This document shows positions 18,594-27,521 of a DNA stretch of 58,096 nucleotides, piece by piece. The stretch spans positions 1 through 58,096 of the forward strand of contig NZ_LBMD01000027.1 in assembly GCF_001293645.1 (NCBI RefSeq), read 5' to 3'. The position numbers were made by a program, and so were the translations under genes. Origin of the DNA: Bacillus sp. CHD6a. Lineage in GTDB: Bacteria > Bacillota > Bacilli > Bacillales > Bacillaceae_I. The notes beneath the pieces were generated by a model. That model worked only from the letters and a program-made list of their open reading frames with translations, ran no database searches and was not told where the DNA came from. Positions within the stretch are counted from its first letter, which is position 1; each line of letters opens with the position of its first letter.

Positions 18594-18721
18594 GCTGTTG
18601 ATTTCCGCAAAAGGCTTCGCTTTCCTAGGGGCACTGCTGGAGCCTCCTCGGCTACGCCTGTGGGGTCTCCACCTAGCGCTAGCTCCCTCAGGAGTCTTCG
18701 CCTTTTGCTCCAATCACCAGC
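18594..18721 (+). repeat. dispersed palindromic element (128 bp)
   Basis: Arms GCTGTTGATT (18594-18603) and AATCACCAGC (18712-18721) pair with one mismatch; inner arms GCAAAAGGC and GCCTTTTGC pair perfectly. It seeds the tandem array that follows. Confidence 0.8.
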
Positions 18722-19073
18722 TAGGAATTGATAAAAACTTTACGATATCAGTTTTTCAGTGGCTTCGCTATGCTTGCGGGATCTCCATCTAGCGCTAGCT
18801 CCCTCAGGAGTCTTCGCCTTTTGCTCCAATCACCAGCTAGGAATTAATAAAAACTTTACGATATCAGTTTTTCAGTGGCTTCGCTATGCTTGCGGGGTCT
18901 CCACCTAGCACTAGTTCCCTCAGGAGTCTTCGCCTTTTGCTCCAATCGCCAGCTAGGAATTAATAAAAAATTTTACGTTATCAGTTTTTCAGTGGCTTCC
19001 TCATTTGCAGGGTCTCACCTGTTCTTTCCTCCCGCGGGCGTCTGCGTGCCTTCACTTCAATCAACGGGTTATC
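18722..19073 (+). repeat. 116-bp tandem array, two good units plus a degraded third
   Basis: The ends CCAGCTAGGAATT recur at 18717, 18833 and 18949, a 116-bp period. Each unit joins a spacer (ACTTTACGATATCAGTTTTT) to the right half of the palindromic element. The third unit loses its core around 19000-19060. Confidence 0.85.
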
Positions 19074-19091
19074 CTCTTCCTTAGCTAAAAT

Positions 19092-19137
19092 AAAAAACAC
19101 CACACATGAAATGCTTATTTGCATGCGTGGTGTTTTA
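19092..19137 (-). terminator. cwlQ terminator
   Basis: AACACCACACATG and CATGCGTGGTGTT pair with one mismatch; the minus strand continues TTTTTTATTTT. Confidence 0.85.
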
Positions 19138-19144
19138 AAATTAT

Positions 19145-19798
19145 TTAAGTGTGATAATTCCCTGTAACTTTACGGACGTAGTTCATGGTTTCTTTGAAAG
19201 GGGGGACTCCGTTGTATTTGTCGACGTTGCCTGGACCAGCATTGTAGGCGGCAAGTGCAAGGGTTAGGTTTCCGTCGTACTTATCGAGCATCTGTCGGAT
19301 ATATTTAGTGCCCCCCATTATGTTTTGGCGAGGGTCGAGTGCATTTGTAACACCAAGTCCTTTTGCGGTTAAAGGCATGAGTTGCATTAAGCCGGTTGCT
19401 CCTGCATGGCTTATGGCAGTGGGATTAAAATTTGATTCTTGTTGGATGATTGCTTTGATAAGTTTTGGATCGACCCCATATTTTACAGACGCTTCCTCAA
19501 TAATCTCTTCAAAATCCGTTTGTCTAGCTACACTCATTTTCTCCTTGGCAGAGCCAGTCATCTTAACAATCTCCGCTTCCAAAAAGCTTGCATTCATAGA
19601 AAGCAATGCTGTATTTAAAGGATGGGAAAAAGAAGAGCCCTGTCCTGGTAGCGTGGTATTCCCTGTATTAGTTGTCATCATCCTCGACAACACAGTAGAA
19701 AATGGAAGGGTGGAATCAGATTGTGTGGATTGCTTGTTTTCTTGTAATCCTTGTAGGGCTTGAAGTTGCATCATAGACCTGAATTGTTCTACGTTCAT
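19145..19798 (-). CDS. cwlQ: soluble lytic transglycosylase CwlQ (YjbJ)
   Basis: 217 residues. The C-terminal 110 residues are an SLT domain: catalytic Glu in [10 protein letters not shown] near 118, then [34 protein letters not shown] and [18 protein letters not shown]. The N-terminal 100 residues are Gln/Ser/Thr-rich, without a classical signal peptide, as in B. subtilis YjbJ. It cleaves the glycan of peptidoglycan, forming 1,6-anhydro ends. Its ATG overlaps the yjbK stop (ATGA), so it is translationally coupled to yjbK. Confidence 0.9.
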   Translation of the reverse strand: MNVEQFRSMMQLQALQGLQENKQSTQSDSTLPFSTVLSRMMTTNTGNTTLPGQGSSFSHPLNTALLSMNASFLEAEIVKMTGSAKEKMSVARQTDFEEIIEEASVKYGVDPKLIKAIIQQESNFNPTAISHAGATGLMQLMPLTAKGLGVTNALDPRQNIMGGTKYIRQMLDKYDGNLTLALAAYNAGPGNVDKYNGVPPFKETMNYVRKVTGNYHT

Positions 19799-20406
19799 AT
19801 TTGACCCTCTTCTCCTTTAAATGCACATGCTTTAGCTTCGTAAAATCTCACAATTTTATTTTTCGTTTCACGGAGAGGGATTCCATAAGCCGCAAGAAGT
19901 TCATGGAATAATTTTTCGCCTTCTTTGTAATCTTTCACTTCATATTCCAGCTCAAAATCGCTAGTATCCATATAAGTGCTTTCATCCAATACTAATAACC
20001 CATCTTTATAAGGTAGCTCGGCGCGATTTGTTTTCAATGAACCAAAATAGATTATTTCAGATGGGGAGATAGAAAGATCCTCCCTTAAAATAGTGGAGAT
20101 AACTCCGTTGACCAAGCCGTTTTTTTCACTTTTCATCGTTTGAAATTCATTTTCCGACACAACCTGATGGGTTTCTAAAAGTCCTTCTTTAGCGGGTTGT
20201 TTTAAGGTGAGCGTAAATGTGTCTCCTTTTTTTCGAATGCGGAGAGCACAACCTTTTTCCTTTAGGACAAACGCAGGCGTGTCAAAATAATGGTTCTCCT
20301 GTGTGAAAAAGTCAGCTGATTTCACCTTGAATGCCGAACAGAGAGATGTAAATTCATCAAAGGTCAATAAGTTTTTAAATTCAATTTCAATTTCCTGGTT
20401 AGTCAT
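19795..20406 (-). CDS. yjbK: CYTH-domain protein YjbK (triphosphate tunnel family)
   Basis: 203 residues beginning [14 protein letters not shown], the ExExK signature of CYTH/triphosphate tunnel enzymes. Further family residues are seen in [31 protein letters not shown] and ELEYEV. Relatives hydrolyse inorganic triphosphate or thiamine triphosphate; the natural substrate in Bacillus is not settled. It is next to the alarmone synthetase gene yjbM across a divergent promoter region, as in B. subtilis. Confidence 0.88.
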   Translation of the reverse strand: MTNQEIEIEFKNLLTFDEFTSLCSAFKVKSADFFTQENHYFDTPAFVLKEKGCALRIRKKGDTFTLTLKQPAKEGLLETHQVVSENEFQTMKSEKNGLVNGVISTILREDLSISPSEIIYFGSLKTNRAELPYKDGLLVLDESTYMDTSDFELEYEVKDYKEGEKLFHELLAAYGIPLRETKNKIVRFYEAKACAFKGEEGQI

Positions 20407-20534
20407 AGTTTTACCTCTCCTATTTAATATACTTCTATTATTACTTGCTTTTTGAGGGAAGGCAATGTTTAAGTGACATTCTTATAGGAATCAAGAAACA
20501 CAATTTTTTGGAAAAAAGTTAGGTTTCCATTTCG

Positions 20535-20563
20535 TTGAAGGAAGGGAATTATGATAATATATG
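20535..20563 (+). promoter_or_regulatory. putative sigma-A promoter of the yjbL operon
   Basis: TTGAAG (20535-20540), 17 bases, TATATG (20558-20563). The start would lie near 20570, just before the AAGGAG of yjbL. Confidence 0.4.
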
Positions 20564-20592
20564 AGTAGGATTTAGGTTGGAAGGAGATTATT

Positions 20593-20961
20593 ATGCAAAA
20601 AAGAATTGAAATCAAGAAAACATCATGGAACGAACAACAACTTTTGCTAGAGGCGGATTCTGTTTCTTTTCCGCTAGATCAGGTGTCTGCGAGCAATCAA
20701 ATGCTGGTGGATTCAGACAATCTCGCATTTATTTATAAGCTGGAGACAGCAACGGAATTTATTTACGTAAGCATCAAAGATGATTTTTGGGTTGATGTGA
20801 AAAAGGCATTACAAGATAAGAAAGCGATAGTCCTTGTCGTGGATAAGACAGCATTACTGCTGACAAACATAGAAGAAGAACTAGGGTACTTAATAGAGAA
20901 TATAAAAGATAACGCCAATTATGGGGAAGAGATGGAGAGAAGAGTAAACGAGATTTTTTAA
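20593..20961 (+). CDS. yjbL: UPF0738-family protein YjbL
   Basis: 122 residues, the same length as B. subtilis YjbL, starting MQKRIEIKKTSWNEQQL. Soluble, alpha/beta, acidic; no catalytic motif that I can read. It leads the yjbL-yjbM-NAD kinase-yjbO run, 15 bases ahead of yjbM. Function unknown; the fixed linkage to the small alarmone synthetase suggests a shared pathway but proves nothing. Confidence 0.85.
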   Translation: MQKRIEIKKTSWNEQQLLLEADSVSFPLDQVSASNQMLVDSDNLAFIYKLETATEFIYVSIKDDFWVDVKKALQDKKAIVLVVDKTALLLTNIEEELGYLIENIKDNANYGEEMERRVNEIF

Positions 20962-20976
20962 GGGGTTTGGCCAATT

Positions 20977-21609
20977 ATGATACAACACTGGGATATGTTT
21001 TTAGCGCCTTATAAACAGGCAATAGATGAAATGAAAGTAAAACTAAAAGGGATGCGCGGGCAATTTAAAATGCAATCAGAGCATTCGCCAATTGAATTTG
21101 TCACAGGAAGGGTCAAGCCGATTGCAAGTATCTTGGATAAAGCGACACGCAAAGGCATATCGCTTGAGAAGCTGGAAGATGAAATGCAGGACATAGCTGG
21201 TGTCCGTATGATGTGTCAGTTTGTCGATGATATACATAGAGTGGTGGAAATTCTGCGGATTCGCAACGATTTTGAAATCGTAGAAGAACGAGACTACATA
21301 TCTTCTCGAAAAAATAGCGGCTATCGCTCCTATCATGTTGTAGTGCGTTATCCTGTACAAACAATTGAAGGAGAAAAGAAAATCCTTGTTGAAATTCAGA
21401 TCAGAACACTTGCCATGAATTTCTGGGCAACGATTGAGCACTCTCTGAACTACAAATATAGTGGCCAATTTCCTCAAGATATAAAGGAAAGACTGGTTCG
21501 TGCAGCGGAGGCGGCGTATTTGCTTGATGCAGAAATGTCGCAAATCCGAGGAGAAATCCAAGAAGCACAAGCCATCTTTTCTCGTAAAAAAGAGCTAGAT
21601 TCGAACTAA
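20977..21609 (+). CDS. yjbM: small alarmone synthetase YjbM (RelQ/SasB)
   Basis: 210 residues consisting of the RelA/SpoT synthetase domain plus a C-terminal helix, with no hydrolase or TGS domain. Motifs: [15 protein letters not shown] near 71, [17 protein letters not shown] near 106, and [18 protein letters not shown] near 138. It transfers pyrophosphate from ATP to GDP or GTP to make (p)ppGpp and forms a tetramer allosterically activated by pppGpp. Being cotranscribed with NAD kinase ties stringent signalling to NADP supply. Length matches the family (211). Confidence 0.96.
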   Translation: MIQHWDMFLAPYKQAIDEMKVKLKGMRGQFKMQSEHSPIEFVTGRVKPIASILDKATRKGISLEKLEDEMQDIAGVRMMCQFVDDIHRVVEILRIRNDFEIVEERDYISSRKNSGYRSYHVVVRYPVQTIEGEKKILVEIQIRTLAMNFWATIEHSLNYKYSGQFPQDIKERLVRAAEAAYLLDAEMSQIRGEIQEAQAIFSRKKELDSN

Positions 21610-21625
21610 CAAAAGGGGTGGGAGT

Positions 21626-22423
21626 ATGAAATTTGCCATAACCTCCAAAGGGGACTCGGTATCAAATACTTTGATGCACAAAATGAGAACCTACTTGCAG
21701 GATTTTGATTTGATTTACGATGAAGATCAGCCCGATTTAGTTGTTTCTGTCGGTGGTGACGGGACGCTTCTATACGCCTTTCATCGCTACCGCAGCCGCT
21801 TGGATAAGACTGCTTTCATCGGGGTCCATACAGGTCACCTAGGCTTTTATGCCGACTGGGTACCTGAAGAGATTGAAAAACTGGTCATCGCAATAGCCAA
21901 AACGCCTTATCAAATTGTGGAATATCCATTGTTAGAAGTAATAATCCGCTACAATGATGGGGGAAGAGAAGCACGTTACCTTGCATTGAACGAATGTACG
22001 GTTAAAAGTGTGGAAGGAACATTGGTTATGGATGTGGAGATTAAGGGACAGTTATTTGAAACATTCCGTGGTGATGGACTGTGCATCTCCACTCCGTCAG
22101 GCAGTACCGCTTATAATAAAGCGTTAGGCGGGGCAATCTTGCATCCATCCCTTCCTGCCATTCAGCTGGCAGAGATGGCGTCCATAAACAACAGAGTGTT
22201 CCGTACCATCGGTTCACCACTTGTTTTACCCCAGCATCATACCTGTTTATTAAAGCCGGTCAATGATGTCGACTATCAAATCACCATTGACCACTTGACG
22301 CTGCTGCATAAGGATGTTAAATCTATTCAAAGCCGTGTAGCAAAAGAAAAGATTCGCTTTGCACGCTTCCGTCCTTTCCCTTTCTGGAAACGAGTCAGCG
22401 ATTCATTTATTACGGATAAATAA
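21626..22423 (+). CDS. nadK: NAD kinase (NadK/PpnK type)
   Basis: 265 residues. The nucleotide kinase signature GGDGTLL lies at 43-49 with the catalytic Asp45, followed by [13 protein letters not shown] and ALNECTVKS, and the NAD-binding [15 protein letters not shown] near 156. It phosphorylates NAD to NADP. AAAAGGGGTGGG precedes the ATG, 16 bases after yjbM. B. subtilis has two NAD kinases; this is the one linked to yjbM (PpnKA/NadF). Confidence 0.96.
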   Translation: MKFAITSKGDSVSNTLMHKMRTYLQDFDLIYDEDQPDLVVSVGGDGTLLYAFHRYRSRLDKTAFIGVHTGHLGFYADWVPEEIEKLVIAIAKTPYQIVEYPLLEVIIRYNDGGREARYLALNECTVKSVEGTLVMDVEIKGQLFETFRGDGLCISTPSGSTAYNKALGGAILHPSLPAIQLAEMASINNRVFRTIGSPLVLPQHHTCLLKPVNDVDYQITIDHLTLLHKDVKSIQSRVAKEKIRFARFRPFPFWKRVSDSFITDK

Positions 22424-22438
22424 GAGGACTGGTTTTGT

Positions 22439-23347
22439 ATGGAACAATTTTCTCTCTGTTTTCAAATTGGTCAGCAAGATGAAGGCAAGCTTTTAAGGGA
22501 TTTCTTGAAAGAGAAACAGATTTCCAAAGGGGCATTGATCGATATAAAATTCAACGGTGGGGCGCTGCATGTCAATGGCAGCGCCGTTACTGTGCGATAC
22601 GTTCTACATGAAGGCGATATGGTTGAAGTATTTTTTCCAAAAGAAGAGCCGAGTGAAGATTTGGTGGCTGAGGACATTCCTTTGGATATCGTTTATGAGG
22701 ATGAGTATGTGCTTGTGGTGAACAAGCCAGCTGGGATGGCATCCATACCGTCACGGGAGCATCGCTTCGGCACCCTTGCCAATGGTGTGCTAGGGTACTA
22801 TAAATCGATTGGCATTTTCGCAACCATCCATATTGTTACTAGGCTGGACCTTGATACATCAGGGTTGATGCTTATTGCCAAGCACCGTCATGCCCATCAT
22901 CTATTTTCCATGCAACAACGGGACTTTGGCGTCAAGCGGCGGTATGAGGCATTGGTTCATGGAGAGATGAATGCTGAAGAGCTAAGCACTTATGGGATGG
23001 TAGATGCTCCAATAGGTCGCAAGGATACCAGTATCATTGAGCGAGAGGTTCGGGATGATGGACAACGTGCGGTTACTCATTATAAGGTACTTCGTAATGG
23101 AGCGGGTTGGAGTCATATGACATTGCGCTTAGAGACGGGTAGAACTCACCAAATAAGAGTACATATGGCGCATCTTGGACATCCATTACTTGGCGACAGT
23201 TTATATGGAGGTTCTGAGTTTGCTGGAATGTCACGCCAGGCGTTGCATAGCTGTGAGCTAAGCTTCTTTCATCCGGTGGAAGAGCGGATGATGACCTTTC
23301 AATGCGAGTTGCCAGATGATATGAAAAGAGTGTTGGGGGAAAGCTGA
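22439..23347 (+). CDS. yjbO: RluA-family pseudouridine synthase YjbO
   Basis: 302 residues. The catalytic motif HIVTRLDLDTSGLMLIAKH (Asp in RLDxxTSG) lies near 136, followed by KRRYEALVHG and ETGRTHQIRVHMAHLGHPLLGD. The N-terminal 80 residues look like a reduced S4-type RNA-binding domain (LRDFLKEKQISKGALIDIKF, VTVRYVLHEGDMVEVFFP). It converts uridine to pseudouridine, probably in 23S rRNA; the exact position is not known for YjbO. Last gene of the operon; its stop codon lies within the terminator stem. Confidence 0.92.
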   Translation: MEQFSLCFQIGQQDEGKLLRDFLKEKQISKGALIDIKFNGGALHVNGSAVTVRYVLHEGDMVEVFFPKEEPSEDLVAEDIPLDIVYEDEYVLVVNKPAGMASIPSREHRFGTLANGVLGYYKSIGIFATIHIVTRLDLDTSGLMLIAKHRHAHHLFSMQQRDFGVKRRYEALVHGEMNAEELSTYGMVDAPIGRKDTSIIEREVRDDGQRAVTHYKVLRNGAGWSHMTLRLETGRTHQIRVHMAHLGHPLLGDSLYGGSEFAGMSRQALHSCELSFFHPVEERMMTFQCELPDDMKRVLGES

Positions 23348-23379
23348 CGATCTGAGGGAATGTCGGCTTTCTTTTTTTC
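23338..23379 (+). terminator. terminator overlapping the yjbO stop codon
   Basis: GAAAGCTGAC and GTCGGCTTTC pair (one wobble) around a 13-base loop, followed by TTTTTTT. The TGA stop of yjbO sits in the left arm. Confidence 0.85.
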
Positions 23380-23698
23380 TGGGCTAGGCTTGCTGGCTGC
23401 GGTTTTCGCGCTAAGGGGGGAAGGGCGAGGGGGGAGTGGTGGAAAATGGGAATTGCCCGTATACGTTTGAATTTCGCCCGTAAACTCGGAAAAATCGCCC
23501 GTATTTTCTGATTTTCGCCCGTAAACTAACATTATCGACCGATTGAGTGAAACGTTGATCTTTGACGCGAGGCCGCCGAAGCTGACCTATTGCCTGGCCC
23601 GCCCATCGCCTGGGCCCCGTCGCCGCTGCGGAATTTCCCGCTTCTCCCGCCACCGTAGTCTGACCCTAGTCCACACCACTCGCCGATCCACGGTCTTC
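23380..23698. other. gene-free interval with a 20-21-bp repeat and a GC-rich patch
   Basis: After the terminator come the short repeat of 23454-23541 and then about 150 bases (23545-23700) far richer in G and C than anything else here (GCCTGGCCCGCCC, GCCTGGGCCCCG, GCCGCTGCGG). The few open frames lack ribosome sites, and I recognise no gene. Confidence 0.6.
23454..23541 (+). repeat. imperfect 20-21-bp tandem repeat (GCCCGTAAAC motif)
   Basis: GCCCGTA-type cores start at 23455, 23476, 23497 and 23517, with a variant GACCGAT at 23537; spacing is 21, 21, 20 and 20 bases, two helical turns. Flanks alternate ATTTTCG and AAACT. A related pair occurs at 48850-48882. Confidence 0.75.
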
Positions 23699-24439
23699 TC
23701 AGTCCCACAACTCCCGAAATTTCTCCTTCACAAACGGCATCCCCGAATCTACAGAAACGGTCTCCATCTCAGGGTAGCGCAGGGCGGATAACTTCCCACC
23801 AAAAACGGCACCTGTATCAATATTTGCAGTGTTATGGACGATTCTCACTTCACGAACTGGCGTGTGACCATAGACAATCCATGCATCTCCATCATATTCT
23901 TGTGCCCAATCTCGGCGCACTGGCATCCCGTTCTCGTGAAATTCTCCGGTAATATCTCCGTAAAGAACAAAGGTTTTCACTTTTTTACCCTGCTTGCCTA
24001 TGTAGTCCTTTTTGATGCCTGCATGAGCGACAATTAGTTTACCATCATCCAACACCTGATAGAGCGGCGAATCCTCGTACAGTTTAATAAACATCTGTCG
24101 AAAGCGTTCCTGCTCAGCGCCATCTAGCGCCTCAAACTCAGCCACGGTTGTTTCCAATCCATGCGTATGCTGAACTTTGTTTCCTAAAAGAAAACGGTAC
24201 AGTTTATTGCAGTGATTTCCGGGAACATAATATCCAAGTCCCGCTTCGACCAAAGCGTAAACGATCTTCGCCACGCCAATAGAGTCAGAGCCTCTGTCTG
24301 TAAGATCCCCCACAAAGGCAAGTTTTCTTTTATCAGGATGTTTATATAAACCATCAATCTTTTCATAGCCCAATTTCTTAAGCAAGGCCTTAAATTCGTC
24401 TATACACCCATGTATATCACCGATTACATCAATTTTCAT
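23699..24439 (-). CDS. prpE: PrpE-type bis(5'-nucleosyl)-tetraphosphatase / protein phosphatase
   Basis: 246 residues from the ATG at 24439 (AGGAGTG upstream; an open frame to 24490 lacks a ribosome site). The PPP-family metal motifs are complete: GDIHG at 7-11, GDLTDRG near 40 and GNHCNK near 75, then IVAHAGI near 130 and YGHTP near 185. B. subtilis PrpE (YjbP) hydrolyses diadenosine tetraphosphate and dephosphorylates phosphotyrosine peptides, and affects germination. Convergent with yjbO, as in B. subtilis. Confidence 0.93.
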   Translation of the reverse strand: MKIDVIGDIHGCIDEFKALLKKLGYEKIDGLYKHPDKRKLAFVGDLTDRGSDSIGVAKIVYALVEAGLGYYVPGNHCNKLYRFLLGNKVQHTHGLETTVAEFEALDGAEQERFRQMFIKLYEDSPLYQVLDDGKLIVAHAGIKKDYIGKQGKKVKTFVLYGDITGEFHENGMPVRRDWAQEYDGDAWIVYGHTPVREVRIVHNTANIDTGAVFGGKLSALRYPEMETVSVDSGMPFVKEKFRELWD

Positions 24440-24650
24440 AAAGCCGGAACACTCCTTTTTTGGACATATCTTTTTCCGTTCCCCATACAAATGAGTGAGA
24501 AAAAAGGAAAAAGTTCATACTACTGTTAATATCTTCATTCTACCATTAATGTAAATTTTTCATTAAAAATTTATCAGATTACTGTTTTAGCGTAATAAAA
24601 ACATGATATAATTTTTGCTTATTACATATAAAATGATCGGGGAAGATAGC

Positions 24651-26714
24651 ATGTTTGAATTACCAATAAAGGAACCTGTATTAGTTTTTACAATTGCCAT
24701 GATCATCTTTTTCATTTTTCCCTATTTCATGAAATTGTTGCGGATTCCGGGGTTAATTGGACCGATTTTGGCGGGAGTCATCATTGGACCAAACGGATTG
24801 GCAGTGTTAGAGAGAAGCTCGACCATTGAGTTGTTAGGTACGGTCGGTTTGCTTTTCATCATGTTCATTGCCGGACTTGAGATGGACCTGGATGGTTTTA
24901 AAAAGTACCGAAATCGAAGCATAGTATATGGTATGCTTTCGTTTTGGATCCCATTAGCTGTTGGTACGGTGATAAGTTTGCTGCTCGGATATAGTATGGC
25001 AGCAGCTATTTTGATTGGTTCCATACTTGGTTCCCATACTCTCTTAGGCTACCCGATTGCCAGCCGTCTAGGGATTGGGAAAAGTAAAGCAATAACCACA
25101 GCTGTTGGTGGAAGTATTTTGACCGATACATTTGCCCTGTTAGTGCTTGCAGTCATTACAGGGGCAGCTTCAGGAGAACTTGATATTTATTTTGGTATAA
25201 AATTGACCTTCTCGTTGATCGTCTTTGTCGCGATTATATTTTTGGGGACACCCTATCTTTCTAGGTGGTTCTTCAGAAATATTGCGACGGAAGGAACAGG
25301 TGAGTTCATCTATGTCATGGTCATGCTATTCACAGCAGGATCCCTGGCACTTATTGCAGGTCTGCAGCCGATTATCGGGGCATTTTTAGTGGGGCTTGCC
25401 CTAAACCGTTTTATTTTCGATCAAGGACCGTTGATGAACAGAATTCGATTTACGGCCAACAGCATTTTCATTCCGTTCTTCCTGTTATCTGTCGGGATGC
25501 TGATGGATTTGAGTGTACTTGTCGGCAATGCGAAGGCATGGATTTTAACAATTGCCATTGTGCTCGGGCTTTTGGTAAGTAAGTATATTGCCGCAGTGCT
25601 AACCAGTAAATTTTACAACTACACCAAAGATGAAAAAATGGTGATTTTCGGACTAACCACTCCACAGGCTGCCGCAACACTTGCTGCTACCCTTGTTGGA
25701 TTTAATGTAGGACTGTTGGATCAAGCAACGGTTAACGGCGTTATCATCATGATTTTAATTACGTGTATTGTTGGACCGTATTTAGTTGAAAAATATGGCC
25801 GAAAACTCGCACTGGAAGAAGAAATGATGCCAGTTCAAAAAGGCGATGCACTAGAGCGTATATTGATTCCAATTGCTAATCCAAATACGATGGAATCCTT
25901 GATGGACCTTGCTTTTGTCATCAGACAATCCAATTCTGTTGAGCATCCATTGTATGCACTAAGTGTTGTACAGCGTGACATGTGGGGAGCAGATGGAGAT
26001 GTGGCAAAAGCAGAAAAAATGCTTGGCCAAGCGGTTTCCTATTCGAGTGGAGCGGATGTTCCTATCCGTGTGACGACAAGGGTAGACCGCAATATCGCGA
26101 TTGGAATTAACAGAGCCATCGCAGAAGAACGTATTACCACCCTTGTTGCAGGCTGGAACGGAGAACGTACAGCACCTCAGAAAATTTTTGGCGGTGTCAT
26201 CGATCAGGTCCTGGACCAGACGAACGTATCGGTATTGATTTCTAAGCTAGGCCATCCACTGAATACCACTAAACGGATAGTGCTGATTCTTCCAAGAGGG
26301 ATTGACCATAAACCGGGGTACTGGGATGCACTAGCAACCATAAAATTAATCGCCAGCAATCTTGGGGCAACCATTCAATGCTATGTGATCAAAGGATTCC
26401 CAGATGTTTATAAAGCGCATATGCGTGAAATCAAACCAAATCCACCGACTATTGTCGAATGGGTGGAAGGTTGGACGGCACTCTATGACAACAAGCTGCC
26501 GACCCTGCAGCCAGATGACCTGGTGGTTGTAATAAGCGCAAGAAGAGGGACGACCGGCTGGCATCCACAACTTGAGAAGATTCCAGGAAAACTTGCAAAA
26601 ATAAACCCGGAAAGCTTTATCATCTTCTATCCACGTGAGGAAAAAGAAGACCTGCGTGGAACACGCGGAACAGAAATACCAAAAGAAGTACTGCTTGGCA
26701 GGGATTATGATTGA
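24651..26714 (+). CDS. yjbQ: CPA2-family cation:proton antiporter YjbQ with C-terminal USP-like domain
   Basis: About 687 residues from the ATG at 24651, five bases after GGGGAAG. The first 390 residues form about twelve membrane segments with the CPA2 features LRIPGLIGPILAGVIIGPNGL and LLFIMFIAGLEMDLDGF (acidic residues in the ion path), GSILGSHTLLGYPIA and LTTPQAAATLAATLVGF. The remaining 300 residues are soluble, with two universal-stress-protein-like halves (ERILIPIANPNTMESLMDLA; TLVAGWNGE). Predicted Na+/H+ or K+/H+ exchange; regulation through the soluble part is inferred. Longer than the 614 residues I recall for B. subtilis YjbQ. Confidence 0.88.
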   Translation: MFELPIKEPVLVFTIAMIIFFIFPYFMKLLRIPGLIGPILAGVIIGPNGLAVLERSSTIELLGTVGLLFIMFIAGLEMDLDGFKKYRNRSIVYGMLSFWIPLAVGTVISLLLGYSMAAAILIGSILGSHTLLGYPIASRLGIGKSKAITTAVGGSILTDTFALLVLAVITGAASGELDIYFGIKLTFSLIVFVAIIFLGTPYLSRWFFRNIATEGTGEFIYVMVMLFTAGSLALIAGLQPIIGAFLVGLALNRFIFDQGPLMNRIRFTANSIFIPFFLLSVGMLMDLSVLVGNAKAWILTIAIVLGLLVSKYIAAVLTSKFYNYTKDEKMVIFGLTTPQAAATLAATLVGFNVGLLDQATVNGVIIMILITCIVGPYLVEKYGRKLALEEEMMPVQKGDALERILIPIANPNTMESLMDLAFVIRQSNSVEHPLYALSVVQRDMWGADGDVAKAEKMLGQAVSYSSGADVPIRVTTRVDRNIAIGINRAIAEERITTLVAGWNGERTAPQKIFGGVIDQVLDQTNVSVLISKLGHPLNTTKRIVLILPRGIDHKPGYWDALATIKLIASNLGATIQCYVIKGFPDVYKAHMREIKPNPPTIVEWVEGWTALYDNKLPTLQPDDLVVVISARRGTTGWHPQLEKIPGKLAKINPESFIIFYPREEKEDLRGTRGTEIPKEVLLGRDYD

Positions 26715-26730
26715 TTGGTTATAATTTGAT

Positions 26731-26772
26731 AGGAAGCAGTGCAGGGAGGAGGATACCTGCACTGTTTTTTTT
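26731..26772 (+). terminator. yjbQ terminator
   Basis: CAGTGCAGG and CCTGCACTG are perfect inverse complements with a 10-base loop, followed by TTTTTTTT. Confidence 0.92.
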
Positions 26773-26814
26773 ATTGTGATGACCTGAGGTTAGTTGTAAA
26801 TGGGTTCATTTTAA

Positions 26815-27392
26815 GAAAGAGTGGTTCTCTCCGCCGAAACCCAAGCTGTGGAAGCAAAAACGGTAAGAGAGGGGGGGGCTCTCCGCCGAAACCCCAGATG
26901 CGAAAGCAAAAACGGTAAGAGATGGGGGTTCTCTTCGCCCAAAAACCAGCTGCGAAAGCAAAAACGGTAAGAGAGAGGGTGTCTCTTCGCCCAAAAACCA
27001 GCTGCGAAAGCAAAAACGGTAAGAGAGAGGGTGTCTCTCCACCCAAAAACCAGCTGCAAAAGCAAAAACGGTAAGAGAGAGCCCGTCTCTCCCCCCAAAC
27101 TCCAACTCCAAAAGCAAAAACGGTAAGAGAGAGGGTGTCTCTGCGCCAAAACCCAAGCTGCAAAAGCAAAAACGGTAAGAGAGAGCCCGTCTCTGCGCCC
27201 AAACTCCAGCTGCAAAAGCAAAAACGGTAAGAGAGGGGGGTTCTCTCCGCCCAAACCCCATCTCGAAAATCAAAAACGGTAAGAGAGAGCCCCCCCTCTC
27301 CGCCCAAACCCCAACTCCAAAAGCAAAAACGGTAAGAGAGAGCCCGTCTCTCCCCCCCAAACCCCAACTCCAAAAACAAAAACCGTAATAGC
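26815..27392. repeat. 52-bp tandem array, 11 units
   Basis: The core AACGGTAAGAGA falls with its CGG at 26861, 26913, 26965, 27017, 27069, 27121, 27173, 27225, 27277, 27330 and (as CCG) 27383: eight intervals of exactly 52 and two of 53 bases. Each unit is: AAAAGCAAAAACGGTAAGAG, a variable G- or C-rich block, CTCTCC, GCCCAAACCCCA. Because 52 is not a multiple of three, all three minus frames stay open, which produces false proline-free ORFs. It fills the whole gap between the yjbQ terminator and the fabI promoter. Confidence 0.93.
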
Positions 27393-27469
27393 CCCCCCAT
27401 ATATCCCCAGTTACTACCAGCTACTCCAACTTCCCAAAAGATTAAGTTCGCATTTCGACAACTATATGC

Positions 27470-27493
27470 TATAATTGTGACTAGGTACTAATA
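27470..27493 (+). promoter_or_regulatory. fabI promoter with FapR-type operator
   Basis: An extended -10, TGC-TATAAT, lies at 27467-27475; the -35 (TTCGCA, 27447-27452) is weak. Overlapping the start site is TTGTGACTAGGTACTAATA (27475-27493), whose complement reads TATTAGTACCTAGTCACAA and matches the FapR box core TTAGTACCTAGTC. FapR represses fatty-acid genes until malonyl-CoA rises; fabI is a known member of this regulon in B. subtilis. Confidence 0.75.
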
Positions 27494-27521
27494 ACTTATA
27501 TAAATAGGAGGATATAAAACA

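Larger units (their letters stand above)
18141..19090. other. 950-base gene-free repeat zone between yjbI and cwlQ
   Basis: This stretch holds only repeats: a second-subfamily element (about 18282-18360), two shortened copies (about 18385-18460 and 18488-18560), a full 128-bp element (18594-18721) and a 116-bp tandem array of its right half to about 19073. Open frames here are by-products of the repeats and have no ribosome sites. Confidence 0.75.

Noticed and set aside
18489-19084. Plus-strand ORFs in the repeat zone
   Set aside because: They are made of the dispersed palindromic elements (words such as ISAKGFAFLGALLEPPRL) and recur wherever an element occurs, with no ribosome site.
26815-27392. 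CRISPR array
   Set aside because: Units are contiguous, with no unique spacers separated by identical repeats, and no cas genes are present. The variable block is low-complexity G or C.
26771-27400. Three long overlapping minus-strand open frames with LTVFAF/SYRFCF repeats
   Set aside because: They are the 52-bp repeat read in three frames. Because 52 is one more than a multiple of three, each frame cycles through the same words. No ribosome site or start.
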